NCBI GenBank assembly: GCA_936924235.1
Contig: CAKZHN010000179.1
Coordinates: 23,206 to 87,205 of the forward strand
Reading direction: 5' to 3'
Source: an uncultured Rhodoplanes sp.
GTDB taxonomy: Bacteria > Pseudomonadota > Alphaproteobacteria > Rhizobiales > Xanthobacteraceae
DNA length: 64,000 bases
The notes beneath the pieces were generated by a model, which was not told where the DNA came from, did no database searches, and saw only the letters and a list, made by a program, of their open reading frames with translations. Positions 55,388 to 64,000 of this stretch are shown piece by piece (the stretch's first letter is position 1; each line of letters opens with the position of its first letter). The translations under genes were made by a program, and so were the position numbers.

Positions 55388-56344
55388 ATGAAAATCTGTG
55401 TCGCCGGCCAGGGCGCCTTTGGTCAGAAGCATCTCGACGCGCTCAAGCGCATTTCCGGTGTCGAAGTCACCTCGCTGGTCGGCGGCAACCAGGACTCGAC
55501 CGCGGCGATCGCCAAGAAGTACGGCATCCCGCACTACACCGGCGATCTCAGTGAGGGCATCAAGCGCGCCGACGCCGTGATCCTCACCACGCCGACCAAG
55601 ATGCACTTCCGCCAGGGCGAGCAGGTGATGCGCGCCGGCAAGCACGTGCTGGTCGAGATTCCGGTGACCGACAGCGTCGAGGACGCCGAGAACCTGGTGA
55701 AGATCGCCAAGGAGACCGGCGTCACCGCGATGGGCGGCCACGTCCGCCGCTTCAACCCGAGCCATCAATACGTGCACAAGAAGATCGTGGCCGGCGAGCT
55801 GAAGATCCAGCAGATGGACGTGCAGACCTATTTCTTCCGCAGAAAGAACATCAACGCCGCCGGGAATGCGCGGAGCTGGACCGATCATCTCCTCTGGCAT
55901 CACGCCGCCCACACCATCGACCTGTTCCAGTATCAGGTCGGCGAGAACATCTCGGACTGCTACGCGGTGCAGGGCCCGATCCATCCGGAGCTCAACATCG
56001 CGATGGACATGGGCATCGTGGCGAAGACCCCGTCGGGCTCGATGCTGACGCTGTCACTGTCGTTCAACAACGACGGCCCGCTCGGCTCGTTCTTCCGCTA
56101 CATCTGCGACAACGGGACCTACAAGGCGTTCTACGACGACCTGTCGGACGGCAAGGACAACAAGATCGACGTGTCGAAGGTCGACGTGTCGATGGACGGC
56201 ATCGAGCTCGAGGACCGCGAGTTCATCAAGGCGATCCAGGAGAAGCGCGAGCCGAACGGCAGCCTGCAGCAGGTGCTGCCGTGCATGCACGTGCTCGGCA
56301 AGCTCGAGAAGATCATCGACCCGCAGCGCAAGGCGCACGCGTAA
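55388..56344 (+). CDS. ligC: 4-carboxy-2-hydroxymuconate-6-semialdehyde dehydrogenase
   Basis: 318-residue Gfo/Idh/MocA-type NADP enzyme that oxidises the LigAB product to 2-pyrone-4,6-dicarboxylate, the LigI substrate. The Rossmann motif is VAGQGAFGQKH, followed by VLVEIPVTDS and the DHLLWHHAAHTIDLFQ active region. Length matches Sphingobium LigC (315). AAAGGAGAAGG precedes ATG 55388. It is separated from ligB by a palindromic element of about 100 bp. Confidence 0.92.
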   Translation: MKICVAGQGAFGQKHLDALKRISGVEVTSLVGGNQDSTAAIAKKYGIPHYTGDLSEGIKRADAVILTTPTKMHFRQGEQVMRAGKHVLVEIPVTDSVEDAENLVKIAKETGVTAMGGHVRRFNPSHQYVHKKIVAGELKIQQMDVQTYFFRRKNINAAGNARSWTDHLLWHHAAHTIDLFQYQVGENISDCYAVQGPIHPELNIAMDMGIVAKTPSGSMLTLSLSFNNDGPLGSFFRYICDNGTYKAFYDDLSDGKDNKIDVSKVDVSMDGIELEDREFIKAIQEKREPNGSLQQVLPCMHVLGKLEKIIDPQRKAHA

Positions 56345-56365
56345 TCGCGGGCGCTACTCTCTCAG

Positions 56366-56503
56366 CGTCATGGCCGGGCTTGTCCCGGCCATCTCGATTC
56401 TGAGGGCACGTGCTCACCTCATCGAGATCACCGTGTCTCGCGCCGCCCATAGCGCGTCGGAGACGCGCGTAAACGCGCTGGCGGGCGCGGCCCGGTGATG
56501 ACG
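56366..56503. repeat. Palindromic intergenic element (family A, copy 3, inverted)
   Basis: A 138 bp element between convergent ligC and Bug genes. CGTCATGGCCGGG and CCCGGTGATGACG close it. The core CCCATAGCGCGTCGG...CGCGCGTAAACGCGCTGGCG is the reverse complement of that in copies 1 and 2. Confidence 0.75.
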
Positions 56504-56531
56504 GCCGTGTTGGTGGCGCGTTTCGGTAGTC

Positions 56532-57509
56532 TCAATCCGCCTTGATATTCGCCGCCTTCACGACCTTGCCCCACTTCTCGGTCTCGGCCGCCATCAGCTT
56601 GGCGAACTCCGCGCTCGAGCCCGGCAGCGGCTCGCCGCCGGTGTCGGCGAGCTTCGCCTTCGTCGCCGCGTCGCTGAACGCCGCCTGCACGGCCTGGTTC
56701 AGGATCTCGACGATCTCGGCCGGCGTGCCCTTCGGCACGGCGATCCCCGTCACCGCACTGGCCTCGTAGCCCGGCACCGCCTCGGCCACGGTCGGCACGT
56801 CGGGCAGCGCCGTCGAGCGCTGCGCCGTGGTCACCGCGATGGCGCGGAGCTTGCTGCTTCGCACCGGTTCGATCGATGCCGACATCGGCTCGAACATCAC
56901 CTGCGCCTGGCCTTCGATCATCGCCTTCAGCCCCGGTCCGCCGCCGGCGTAATGCACGACGTCGAGCTTGAGGCCGGTCATCTGCTTGAACAATTCGCCG
57001 GTGATGTGCGGCGAGCTGCCGACGCCGGTCGAGGCCATCTTGACCTTGTCGCCGTTGGCCGTGGCGTAGGCCAGGAACTCCGCCGCGGTCTTCGCGGGCA
57101 CGGACGGATGCACCACCATCACCAGCGCCTCGCGGGTGACGCCCGCGACCGGCACCATGTCGCGCAGGAAGCTGAACGGCAGGTTCGGATAGAGCGAGCC
57201 GCTGATGGCGTTGGCCGGCCCGCAGAGCAGGATCGTGTAGCCGTCGGGCGCCGCATGCACGACCTCTTCAGTGGCGATATTGCCGGAGCGGCCGCCCTTG
57301 TTCTCCACGTTGAACGGCCGGCCGAGCTTCTGCGACAGCCATCCCGCGACGATGCGGCCGAGGATGTCGTTCGGCCCGCCGGCCGGAAAGCCGACGACGA
57401 AGCGGATGGGCTTGGTCGGATAACTCTGCGCGAAGCTCATGGTTGCCGTGGCCGGCAGCGTAGCGGCAAGCGCCGCGATTTGCAGCAGATGTCGGCGGGC
57501 GATGATCAT
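56532..57509 (-). CDS. Bug family (TctC-like) receptor
   Basis: 325-residue periplasmic receptor. The signal peptide has MIIARRHLLQIAALAATLPATATMSFA/QS. RFVVGFPAGGPNDILGRIVAGW and VENKGGRSGNIATEE are the family motifs. GAGGAACACC precedes ATG 57509. It lies 82 bp after livF on the same strand and convergent to ligC, suggesting an aromatic or dicarboxylate ligand. Without TctA/TctB genes nearby. Confidence 0.88.
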   Translation of the reverse strand: MIIARRHLLQIAALAATLPATATMSFAQSYPTKPIRFVVGFPAGGPNDILGRIVAGWLSQKLGRPFNVENKGGRSGNIATEEVVHAAPDGYTILLCGPANAISGSLYPNLPFSFLRDMVPVAGVTREALVMVVHPSVPAKTAAEFLAYATANGDKVKMASTGVGSSPHITGELFKQMTGLKLDVVHYAGGGPGLKAMIEGQAQVMFEPMSASIEPVRSSKLRAIAVTTAQRSTALPDVPTVAEAVPGYEASAVTGIAVPKGTPAEIVEILNQAVQAAFSDAATKAKLADTGGEPLPGSSAEFAKLMAAETEKWGKVVKAANIKAD

Positions 57510-57591
57510 GGTGTTCCTCGGCTGACGTGTTCTGGTGCCGAAGATGCCCGGCTTTATGGACCCGGGACAAGGTGTGGGCAGCGGCCGTCGG

Positions 57592-58311
57592 CTATTCCGA
57601 AACGCCGATCACCTTCGCGAGCCGCTCCGGATCGTCGCGCAAGGCCGCGGAAGCGCCGTCGTAGACGATGCGGCCCTTGTCGAGCACCACGCTGCGCTCG
57701 GAGAACTCGAACGCCACGCGGCTGTTCTGCTCGACCAGGATGATGGAGAGGTTCGGGTCGCCGCGCAGTTTGACCAGCACCGCGGTCAGCGCCTCGACGA
57801 TCACGGGCGCCAAGCCCTCGGTCGGCTCGTCCATCAGCAGCACGGACGGATTGGTCAGCAACGCGCGCGCGATCGACAGCATCTGCTGCTCGCCGCCCGA
57901 AAGCTGATTGCCGCGGTTGTCGAGGCGCTCTTTCAGATTGGGGAACAGTTCGAACAGCCGCTCCTTGGTCCAGGGCCCCGGCCGCGCGCCGACCTCGAGA
58001 TTTTCGAGAACGCTGAGCGACGGAAAAATCTCGCGCTCCTGCGGCACGAAACCCAGCCCTGCGGCGGCACGGCGATAGATCGGCACGCGGTTGAGGCTTT
58101 TGCCGGCGAGCGTCACCTCGCCCTTGTGCAGCGTGGTGTGGCCCATGATGGTCGCGAGCAGCGTGGTCTTGCCGACGCCGTTGCGCCCGATCACGCTGAT
58201 GCATTCGCCGGGCGCAAGCGACAGATCGACGTTCTCCAGCACCACGGTCTCGCCGTAGCCCGCCGACACGCCCTTGAGCTCGACCGCATTAGGCATTGTT
58301 TGGCTAGCCAT
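57592..58311 (-). CDS. livF: Branched-chain/aromatic amino acid-type ABC transporter ATP-binding protein LivF
   Basis: 239-residue ATPase. Walker A GRNGVGKTT, Q-loop GFVPQEREIFPSL, signature LSGGEQQMLSIARALL, Walker B VLLMDEPTEGLAP, all typical of LivF. It overlaps the livG end by 8 bases; Met6 (58296) is an alternative start without overlap. Works with LivG, LivM, LivH and LivK. Confidence 0.93.
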   Translation of the reverse strand: MASQTMPNAVELKGVSAGYGETVVLENVDLSLAPGECISVIGRNGVGKTTLLATIMGHTTLHKGEVTLAGKSLNRVPIYRRAAAGLGFVPQEREIFPSLSVLENLEVGARPGPWTKERLFELFPNLKERLDNRGNQLSGGEQQMLSIARALLTNPSVLLMDEPTEGLAPVIVEALTAVLVKLRGDPNLSIILVEQNSRVAFEFSERSVVLDKGRIVYDGASAALRDDPERLAKVIGVSE

Positions 58312-59059
58312 GGGTGGTGGCCTGTCCGAGATAGACCGCGCGCACGTCGGGATTGGCGCCGATTTCCTTCGGCGTGCCCTCGGCGAACACCGCGCCGCGC
58401 ACCAGCACGGTGATCTTCTTGGCGAAGCGGAACACCAATTCCATATCGTGGTCGATGATCAGCACGCCGATGCTTTTCGGCAGCGCATCGATGGCATCGA
58501 GGATGATGTGGCTCTCGGCGTTCGGCACGCCCGCCGCCGGCTCGTCGAGCAGCAGCACCTCGGGCTTGAGCCCCAGCGTGATCGCAAGCTCGACCAGCCG
58601 CTGGCGGCCATAGGGCAATTCCGGGATGGTCTTGTGCGCGACGTCGGCGAGCTTCAGCCGCTTCAGGAGCTCCATGGCCTCGTCGATCACGTCGCTGCGG
58701 CGGCCGGCCGGCCGCAGCATGTCGGGCGCAGCTCCGGTGCGCTCGGCGATCGCCATGTAGACGTTCTCCAGCACCGTCAGCCCGCGGAACAGCCGGTTGA
58801 TCTGGAACGTGCGCGCGATGCCGAGCTTGACGCGCTCGGCTTGCGCCGCCTTGGTGATGTCGCGGCCCTTGAACGTCACGGCGCCGCTGGTCGGCAGCAG
58901 GAAGCCGGTGAGCAGGTTGATGAAGGTGGTCTTGCCGGCGCCGTTCGGTCCGATCAGCGCGTGCCGCGCGCCTTCCTCCAGCGCGAAGGTCACGTTGCGC
59001 GTGGCGTGCAGCGCGCCGAAGTGCTTGTTGAGGCCTTCCGTGGCGAGGAGCGCGGTCAT
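58304..59059 (-). CDS. livG: Branched-chain amino acid-type ABC transporter ATP-binding protein LivG
   Basis: 251-residue ATPase. Walker A GPNGAGKTT, GIARTFQINRLFRGLTVLEN, signature-region LPYGRQRLVELA and Walker B VLLLDEPAAGV. The usual signature Ser is replaced (ELPYGRQR), as in many LivG. Start is fixed by the four-base overlap with livM. Confidence 0.93.
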   Translation of the reverse strand: MTALLATEGLNKHFGALHATRNVTFALEEGARHALIGPNGAGKTTFINLLTGFLLPTSGAVTFKGRDITKAAQAERVKLGIARTFQINRLFRGLTVLENVYMAIAERTGAAPDMLRPAGRRSDVIDEAMELLKRLKLADVAHKTIPELPYGRQRLVELAITLGLKPEVLLLDEPAAGVPNAESHIILDAIDALPKSIGVLIIDHDMELVFRFAKKITVLVRGAVFAEGTPKEIGANPDVRAVYLGQATTHG

Positions 59060-60111
59060 GTCGGCTTCTGTTCTTGAGCTTTGCCTTCGACGCGGCCAAA
59101 CCGGACCTTGAGCTGGTCGACAATGCCGAGGATGCCGCCGCGGGCGAACAGCGCGATCACGACCAGCAGCACGCCGAGGCCGAGTTGCCAGGCGGTCGGA
59201 TAGGCCTTCGACAGGAAGTGCGACAGCGCCATGTAGGCGATCGCGCCGACGATCGAGCCGTAAAGCCGGCCATAGCCGCCGAGCACCAGGATGATCATCA
59301 CGGTCGCGGCGCGGTCGAGGCCGAGCGTCGAGAGATTGACGTAGGCGTTGGCCTGGGCCCACAGCGCGCCGGCGACGCCGGCGAGCGCCGCCGAGATCGC
59401 GTAGCAGGTCACGAGGCGCGTGCGCACCGGCGCGCCGATCGCATGCATGCGCAGCGTGTTCTCGCGGATGCCGGTCAGGCTGTGGCCGTAGGGCGAATAG
59501 ACCAGCGTGCGCACAAAGATGAAGCACACCAGCAGCACGCCGAGCACGTAGAGATACTGCGTGCTGGAGTAGAGCACGTCGAATTCGAATGTGCCGAAGA
59601 TCGGCTTGATCGGCAGGCTGTCGAGGCCGTCGAACCCGCCTGTCACCTCCGAGGCCATATTGGCGGTTTCTTCGAGGAGCCCCATGGTGCAGAGGGTCAG
59701 CATCAGCAGCGTCAGCCCGGTGGTACGCAGGAGCACCAGGCCGGACAGGAGCCCGATCGCGCCGGCGACAATCGCGGCGATCACGAGGCCGGTGATCGGC
59801 TCGGTCCAGATCTCGTGCTTGGCGAGGATGCCGACCGCATAGGCGCCGGTGCCGAAGAACGCCGCGTGTCCCAGCGTGACGATGCCGGCATAGCCCAGCG
59901 CCAGATCGAGCGAGATCGCAAACAGCACCGTGATCAGAAGCTCGGTGCCGAAGCCGAGATAGCGCGGGAACACGAAATAGAAGCCGAGCGCCAGCAGCCA
60001 CGGCAACGCCTCCCACCACTGGAAGCGGTGACGGCGCGCAAGGATCCGCGCCGCGAGACTGTCGCTGGGATTGCTGCCTGGGTTGCCGGTTGGCACTTGG
60101 GTCGTACTCAT
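59056..60111 (-). CDS. livM: Branched-chain amino acid-type ABC transporter permease LivM
   Basis: 351-residue permease with 8-10 membrane segments. LALGYAGIVTLGHAAFFGTGAYA is the LivM signature, and GIRENTLRMHAIG is the ATPase-contact loop. ATG 60111 (MSTTQVPT) overlaps livH by four bases. Confidence 0.92.
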   Translation of the reverse strand: MSTTQVPTGNPGSNPSDSLAARILARRHRFQWWEALPWLLALGFYFVFPRYLGFGTELLITVLFAISLDLALGYAGIVTLGHAAFFGTGAYAVGILAKHEIWTEPITGLVIAAIVAGAIGLLSGLVLLRTTGLTLLMLTLCTMGLLEETANMASEVTGGFDGLDSLPIKPIFGTFEFDVLYSSTQYLYVLGVLLVCFIFVRTLVYSPYGHSLTGIRENTLRMHAIGAPVRTRLVTCYAISAALAGVAGALWAQANAYVNLSTLGLDRAATVMIILVLGGYGRLYGSIVGAIAYMALSHFLSKAYPTAWQLGLGVLLVVIALFARGGILGIVDQLKVRFGRVEGKAQEQKPT

Positions 60112-60971
60112 GTGGCGCGCCCGAACAGGCCCTGCGGCCGCCAGAGGAGAAGCAGGATGGTCATGGCATAGATGAACACGGTGCCGCCCTGCGGCAGGTA
60201 TTTCTTCAGCGTAAAGTCGACCACGCCGATGATCAGCGCGGCGTAGAACACGCCGGTGATGCGGCCGAGGCCGCCGACCGCCACGACGATCAGGAACATC
60301 ACGAGATACTTCAGCGGATATTGCGGATCGAGGCCGAGGAATTCGGCGCCGAGCCCGCCGCCCAGCGCCGCCATGCCGCTGCCGAACGCGAACGTGATGG
60401 TGAACAGCCGTGTGATGTTGATGCCGAGCGATTCCGCCATGCGGCGGTTGTCGACCGCGGCGCGGATCTGCGCGCCCATGCGCGTGCGCTCGAAGCCGAG
60501 CCACAGCGCCAGCATGATCACGACGCCGACGACGATCAGCACGATGCTGTAGGTGCGGTACGTCATGAAGCCGAGATTGAGCTGGCCCTGCATCGAGGCC
60601 GGCAACGTCAGCGGCTGGGTCTCGGGACCGACCGTCAGCAGCACCGCGGCCGTCATGATGAACACAAGCCCGATGGTGAACAGCACCTGGTCGAGCTCAG
60701 GCGCGCGGTACAATCGGGAATACAGCAGCCGTTCGAACACCGCGCTGATGATCGCGACCACGATGAAGCCCAGCGCCAGCGCCGGTACGAACGGGATGCC
60801 CAGCCGGTTCATCGCCAGCACGATGACGTAGCCGCCGATCATGGCGAAGCCGCCATGGGCGAGGTTGACGAAGCCCATCAGCCCCATGGTCACCGACAGG
60901 CCGACCGAGACGATGAACAGCACCATGCCGGCGGCCAGGCCGCCCAGCACCATATTGGCAATTTCGATCAC
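60108..60971 (-). CDS. livH: Branched-chain amino acid-type ABC transporter permease LivH
   Basis: 287-residue permease. MGFVNLAHGGFAMIGGY is the LivH signature, and RAAVDNRRMAESLGIN the coupling loop. The GTG at 60971 begins the frame; ATG at 60953 (MVLGG) is an alternative. It is the first membrane gene after the terminator following livK, so it needs its own promoter or read-through. Confidence 0.92.
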   Translation of the reverse strand: MIEIANMVLGGLAAGMVLFIVSVGLSVTMGLMGFVNLAHGGFAMIGGYVIVLAMNRLGIPFVPALALGFIVVAIISAVFERLLYSRLYRAPELDQVLFTIGLVFIMTAAVLLTVGPETQPLTLPASMQGQLNLGFMTYRTYSIVLIVVGVVIMLALWLGFERTRMGAQIRAAVDNRRMAESLGINITRLFTITFAFGSGMAALGGGLGAEFLGLDPQYPLKYLVMFLIVVAVGGLGRITGVFYAALIIGVVDFTLKKYLPQGGTVFIYAMTILLLLWRPQGLFGRAT

Positions 60972-61120
60972 GCCCAGGCCCGCCTGATCGGGGCGTGCGA
61001 AGTCACGGCTCGCGCCCGGTCCATTTCAACATCCCCCCGCCGGTATTCCGGCTTTCGGAACGACCATAATGCATCGGTGGGCAAAGGCCAATTCGGACCG
61101 TCGTGGAATTTGGTCGCGGG

Positions 61121-61152
61121 CAAAACAAAACCGCCGCCCCGAAGGGCGGCGG
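61121..61152 (-). terminator. Intrinsic terminator after livK
   Basis: On the minus strand CCGCCGCCC-TTCG-GGGCGGCGG is a 9 bp stem with a UUCG tetraloop (61131-61152), followed by TTTTGTTTTG. It lies 57 bp after the livK stop and would make most transcripts single-gene, giving receptor excess over livHMGF. Confidence 0.92.
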
Positions 61153-61208
61153 TTCACGCAGTGCGTTTGCCTATCCGGCGATCACGTCGCCGGTCTTGCC
61201 TGTCTGCC

Positions 61209-62414
61209 TTATTTCGGTGCGCAGGGGCCGATCTTCTCGGCCTTGCACGGGTCCTTCACGTGCTCGATCTTGCCGATCTGCTTCTGGTGCAGCTTGCCGT
61301 CGCTGCCCTTCACGACCTCGACCAGATACTCGTTCATGACGATGTCGCGGGTCTCCGGATCGATCGAGATCGGGCCGCGCGGACTGTTGTATTTCCAGTC
61401 CTTGAGCGAGGCGAGCGCCGCGGTGGTGTCGGTGATCTTACCCTTGGTCGCCTTGATCATGTGCGCGAGCGCGGCCATGCCGTCATAGGCGCCGACCGCC
61501 ACGAAGTCCGGGGTGGCATCCGGGCCGTAGTCCTTCTTCCACGACGCGACCAGGGCCTTGTTGGCGGCGTTGTCGAGGTCGGCGTTGTAGTGATGCATGG
61601 TGATCAGGCCCACGGCCGCGTCACCCATCGCCTGCAGCTTGATGTCCTGGGTGATGTCCCCCGGGCCGATCAGCTTGATGCCGGCCTCCTTCATGCCGAG
61701 CGCGCCGTAGGTCTTGACGACGGCGAGCGAATGATCGCCAGCCGGCACGAAGACGAAGAACACGTCAGGCTTCTTGTCCTTGGCGCGCTGGAAGAATGGC
61801 GTGAAGTCCGGCACCTGGCCGGCGCCGCCCATCGGGATCTCGTCGATCACCTTGCCGCCGTTGGCCTCGAACGAGCGCTTGAAGGCCGCGAGGCTGTCCT
61901 TGCCGGGCGGGAAGTCGCTGTAGCCGACCACCGCGGTCTTGGCCTTGAGCTGCTTGGCTGCGGCTTCGCCGAGCGCGTAGCCCGAATGCCACATGCTGAA
62001 CGAGGTGCGCACGAAGTAGGGCGACATGGTGGTGATGTGCGCAGTGCCGGCGTTCATGATCACGCCGATCTTCTTGCCCGCGGTGACGACCGGGGCCGAC
62101 GCGATGGCGTTCGGCGAGTAGATCCAGCCGGCCAGCGCATCGACGTTGTCCTGGGTGATCAACTCCTGGACCGCGATCTTGGAATTGGCGCCCGACGGAT
62201 CCTTGTCGTCGCGCTTGATGATGTTGAGCTTGTAGGGCTTGAACTCATCGGCCCGCAGCTTGAGGTACTGCTCGACGCCACGGTCGATCTGCTGGCCGAG
62301 CTCGGCGCCGATGCCGGTGAAGGGGGCGACGAGGCCGATCTTGACCTCCTGCGCCTGCGACAGCGCGGTGGTGAGCGCCAGCGCGGCCGACGCCAGAAGC
62401 ACGCGTTTGAACAT
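61209..62414 (-). CDS. livK: ABC transporter substrate-binding protein (LivK-like)
   Basis: 401-residue type I periplasmic receptor. The signal peptide ends at ALSQA/QEVKIGLVAPFTG. Two Cys near the C-terminus (DPCKAEKIGPCAPK) may form a disulfide. Despite the Liv name, relatives near aromatic genes bind aromatic acids. ATG 62414 is preceded by GGGAGGACTCC. The open frame continues far upstream (to 63764) by chance. Confidence 0.9.
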   Translation of the reverse strand: MFKRVLLASAALALTTALSQAQEVKIGLVAPFTGIGAELGQQIDRGVEQYLKLRADEFKPYKLNIIKRDDKDPSGANSKIAVQELITQDNVDALAGWIYSPNAIASAPVVTAGKKIGVIMNAGTAHITTMSPYFVRTSFSMWHSGYALGEAAAKQLKAKTAVVGYSDFPPGKDSLAAFKRSFEANGGKVIDEIPMGGAGQVPDFTPFFQRAKDKKPDVFFVFVPAGDHSLAVVKTYGALGMKEAGIKLIGPGDITQDIKLQAMGDAAVGLITMHHYNADLDNAANKALVASWKKDYGPDATPDFVAVGAYDGMAALAHMIKATKGKITDTTAALASLKDWKYNSPRGPISIDPETRDIVMNEYLVEVVKGSDGKLHQKQIGKIEHVKDPCKAEKIGPCAPK

Positions 62415-62762
62415 TGGAGTCCTCCCAAAAGGTGATGCTGTCGGCCGTCCCCCGAGTGCGGCCGGATCGGGCCGGATACTAGGTTGAAAGCGGCTCGCGC
62501 GGCAAGCGAGTGGGCCGCGGAAAACGCGGCGTTTCGGCGCATCTTTGGGCGAATCTCTGCACTGCAACAGGGTTGGTAAATCCCATTTTCGTTCCGGTCG
62601 CCATGATCCGAAATGGGAGCCATCCCACGGCCAAAAGTCGACATTCGCCGAATGCCGATAAGGGTTGACGAAGGGTGCGGTTCTCGACCACTCACATGCA
62701 CACGTGCGATGCTCGCGCAGCGAATTGACCAAGACGAATTGACGAGTGAGGAGACGACCCCA
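62415..62762. promoter_or_regulatory. 348 bp divergent control region between livK and the MetE-like gene
   Basis: No gene is visible. An 8 bp direct repeat GAATTGAC (62722-62729 and 62736-62743), 14 bases apart, lies just ahead of the MetE-like ribosome site and could bind a regulator. ACACGTGCGATGC and palindromes GGGAGCCATCCC and CACATGCACACGTG are also seen. No clear -35/-10 pair. Confidence 0.4.
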
Positions 62763-63869
62763 ATGAAAAGAACCAAGCCGCCGTTCCGCGCCGACCATGT
62801 CGGCAGCTATCTGCGCTCTGCGGCGATCACCGAGGCGCGCGCCAAGCGCGACAAGGGCCAGATCAGCGCGGCCGACCTGAAGAAGGTCGAGGACGAGGAG
62901 ATTCCGAAGGTCATCAAGAAGCAGGAAGAGGTCGGCCTGCAATGCGCCACCGACGGCGAGTATCGCCGCATGTTCTGGCACTACGACTTCTATGACGGTC
63001 TCGACAATGTCGAGGTCTATGAGATGGATCACGGCATCCAGTTCCAGGGCGTGCAGACCAAGCCGAAGGGCATCCGCGTCACCGGGAAGATCGACTTCAG
63101 CAAGCATCCGATGCTGGAGCACTTCACCTTCGTGAAGAACCACACCAAGGTGATGCCGAAGATGTGCATCCCGGCGCCGACGGTGTTCCACTTCCGCCTC
63201 GAGCCGGGCGCGGTCGCCAAGACCGCGTATCCCAGCAACGACGCCATCTTGTCCGACCTCGCCGCGGCCTATCGCAAGGCCGTGAAGGGGTTCTACGACG
63301 CCGGCTGCCGCTATCTGCAGTTCGACGACACCGCCTGGGCGTATCTCTGCTCCGACGTCGAGATGAAGAAGGCCAAGGAGCGCGGCATGAATGTCGCGAC
63401 GCTGGCCGACGACTACACCAGGCTGATCAACGACTCGATCAAGGACAAGCCGGCCGACATGACGATCACGACGCATGTCTGCCGCGGCAACTTCCGTTCG
63501 ACCTGGATCTCGTCGGGCGGCTACGAGCCGATCGCCGAGCGGCTGCTCGCGAAGTGCAACTTCGACGGCTATTTCCTGGAATACGACTCGGACCGCGCCG
63601 GCGGCTTCGAGCCGCTGCGCTTCCTGCCCAAGGGCAACAAGATCGTGGTGGTCGGCGTCATCACCTCGAAGAGCGGCACGCTGGAGAGCAAGGACACCGT
63701 CAAGCGTCGGCTCGACGAGGCGGCGAAGTTCATGCCGATGGAGCAGATGGCGCTGAGCCCGCAATGCGGCTTCGCCTCGACCGAGGAGGGCAACGTGCTC
63801 TCCGAGGAGCAGCAGTGGGCGAAGATGCGCGAAGTGGTCGAGATCGCGGAAGAGGTCTGGGGGAAGTAG
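62763..63869 (+). CDS. Cobalamin-independent methionine synthase-like protein (MetE C-domain / YxjG family)
   Basis: 368-residue protein of the YxjG-type single-domain MetE family. It begins RADHVGSYLRS (the homocysteine/zinc domain's usual start). TTHVCRGNF holds the zinc ligands His and Cys, EYDS the Glu, and LSPQCGFAS the second Cys. GAGGAGACGACCCC precedes ATG 62763. It may transfer methyl groups from 5-methyl-THF or another donor to a thiol. It is divergent from livK. Confidence 0.86.
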   Translation: MKRTKPPFRADHVGSYLRSAAITEARAKRDKGQISAADLKKVEDEEIPKVIKKQEEVGLQCATDGEYRRMFWHYDFYDGLDNVEVYEMDHGIQFQGVQTKPKGIRVTGKIDFSKHPMLEHFTFVKNHTKVMPKMCIPAPTVFHFRLEPGAVAKTAYPSNDAILSDLAAAYRKAVKGFYDAGCRYLQFDDTAWAYLCSDVEMKKAKERGMNVATLADDYTRLINDSIKDKPADMTITTHVCRGNFRSTWISSGGYEPIAERLLAKCNFDGYFLEYDSDRAGGFEPLRFLPKGNKIVVVGVITSKSGTLESKDTVKRRLDEAAKFMPMEQMALSPQCGFASTEEGNVLSEEQQWAKMREVVEIAEEVWGK

Positions 63870-63902
63870 CGATTGAGTTGGATCGCCCTTGCCCCTTGCC
63901 CG

Positions 63903-63935
63903 GTGTCATCGCCGGGCTTGACCCGGCGATCCATG
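63903..63935. repeat. Short palindromic element after the MetE-like gene (cut near window edge)
   Basis: ATCGCCGGG (63908-63916) and CCCGGCGAT (63922-63930) form a 9 bp hairpin with GTGTCATCGCCGGGCTTGAC in the style of the other intergenic palindromes. The last ~65 bases to 64000 show no gene. Confidence 0.55.
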
Positions 63936-64000
63936 AGCGAGTGCGGCAAACTCATATCGTAAGAACGACGTCCGTTGCCGCATAGCATGGACCCCCGGGT

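Noticed and set aside
60090..62435. Long open frame (781 codons) opposite livH and livK
   Set aside because: Crosses a terminator and two recognisable genes on the other strand.
62415..63764. Upstream extension of the livK frame
   Set aside because: The frame is open by chance opposite the MetE-like gene; the signal peptide and ribosome site place the start at 62414.

Overview
The window reads as ordinary chromosome of a high-GC alphaproteobacterium, most likely Hyphomicrobiales (Nitrobacteraceae/Xanthobacteraceae type). The grounds are an ActS/ActR (RegB/RegA) redox pair, intracellular PHB depolymerase, MmcB, GlnD and MutS of alphaproteobacterial type, a SAM-II riboswitch, and many orphan Bug (TctC-like) receptors. 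About 57 protein genes are densely packed on both strands. I see no rRNA, tRNA, CRISPR array, IS element, phage or defence locus.

Region by region. 0-6.4 kb: the 3' end of mtnA, an exported M20 peptidase, mmcB, a haem-type chemoreceptor, and a beta-propeller/Bug gene pair. 6.6-8.6 kb: actR and actS on the minus strand. 8.7-19.5 kb: housekeeping genes (an ABC-2 exporter, phaZ, a YgjP-like metallopeptidase, a Bcr/CflA efflux pump, PBP1A, a small Lys-rich exported protein and glnD). 19.6-28.2 kb: an accessory block lying between glnD and mutS. It starts with a sigma70-like promoter and a SAM-II riboswitch that lead an SsuABC/TauABC-type importer, followed by an alcohol dehydrogenase, an OsmC protein, a membrane protein and three tandem Bug paralogues. 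28.2-33.5 kb: mutS, a carboxymuconolactone-decarboxylase-like protein, a DUF1444 protein and a C26 amidotransferase.

33.5-63.9 kb is mainly transport and breakdown of aromatic or carboxylic acids. A TRAP transporter (dctPQM) is followed by a ThDP enzyme and an ACMSD-like amidohydrolase, ending in a strong terminator. Next come an O-methyltransferase, a benzoate-CoA-ligase-like enzyme and a membrane lipase-like protein. A six-gene minus-strand operon holds DUF3237, enoyl-CoA hydratase, feruloyl-CoA synthase, an HSD10-like SDR, a 4HBT thioesterase and an SDR. A plus-strand run holds two orphan ABC receptors, a PcaF-like thiolase, and ligI, a GlcG-like gene, ligA, ligB and ligC for protocatechuate 4,5-cleavage. 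A fifth Bug gene and a complete livKHMGF importer follow, divergent from a MetE/YxjG-like methyltransferase.

Taken together, CoA activation and side-chain shortening of hydroxycinnamates would give protocatechuate-type acids. LigAB, LigC and LigI would take protocatechuate to 4-oxalomesaconate. The later steps (LigU, LigJ, LigK) are not in the window. No transcription factor is encoded near these catabolic genes. The most interesting signal is non-coding: the SAM-II riboswitch at about 19.65 kb, with a readable chain of competing hairpins that ends at the Shine-Dalgarno sequence of the SsuA-like gene. A second is a family of 70-140 bp palindromic elements filling at least six intergenic gaps.
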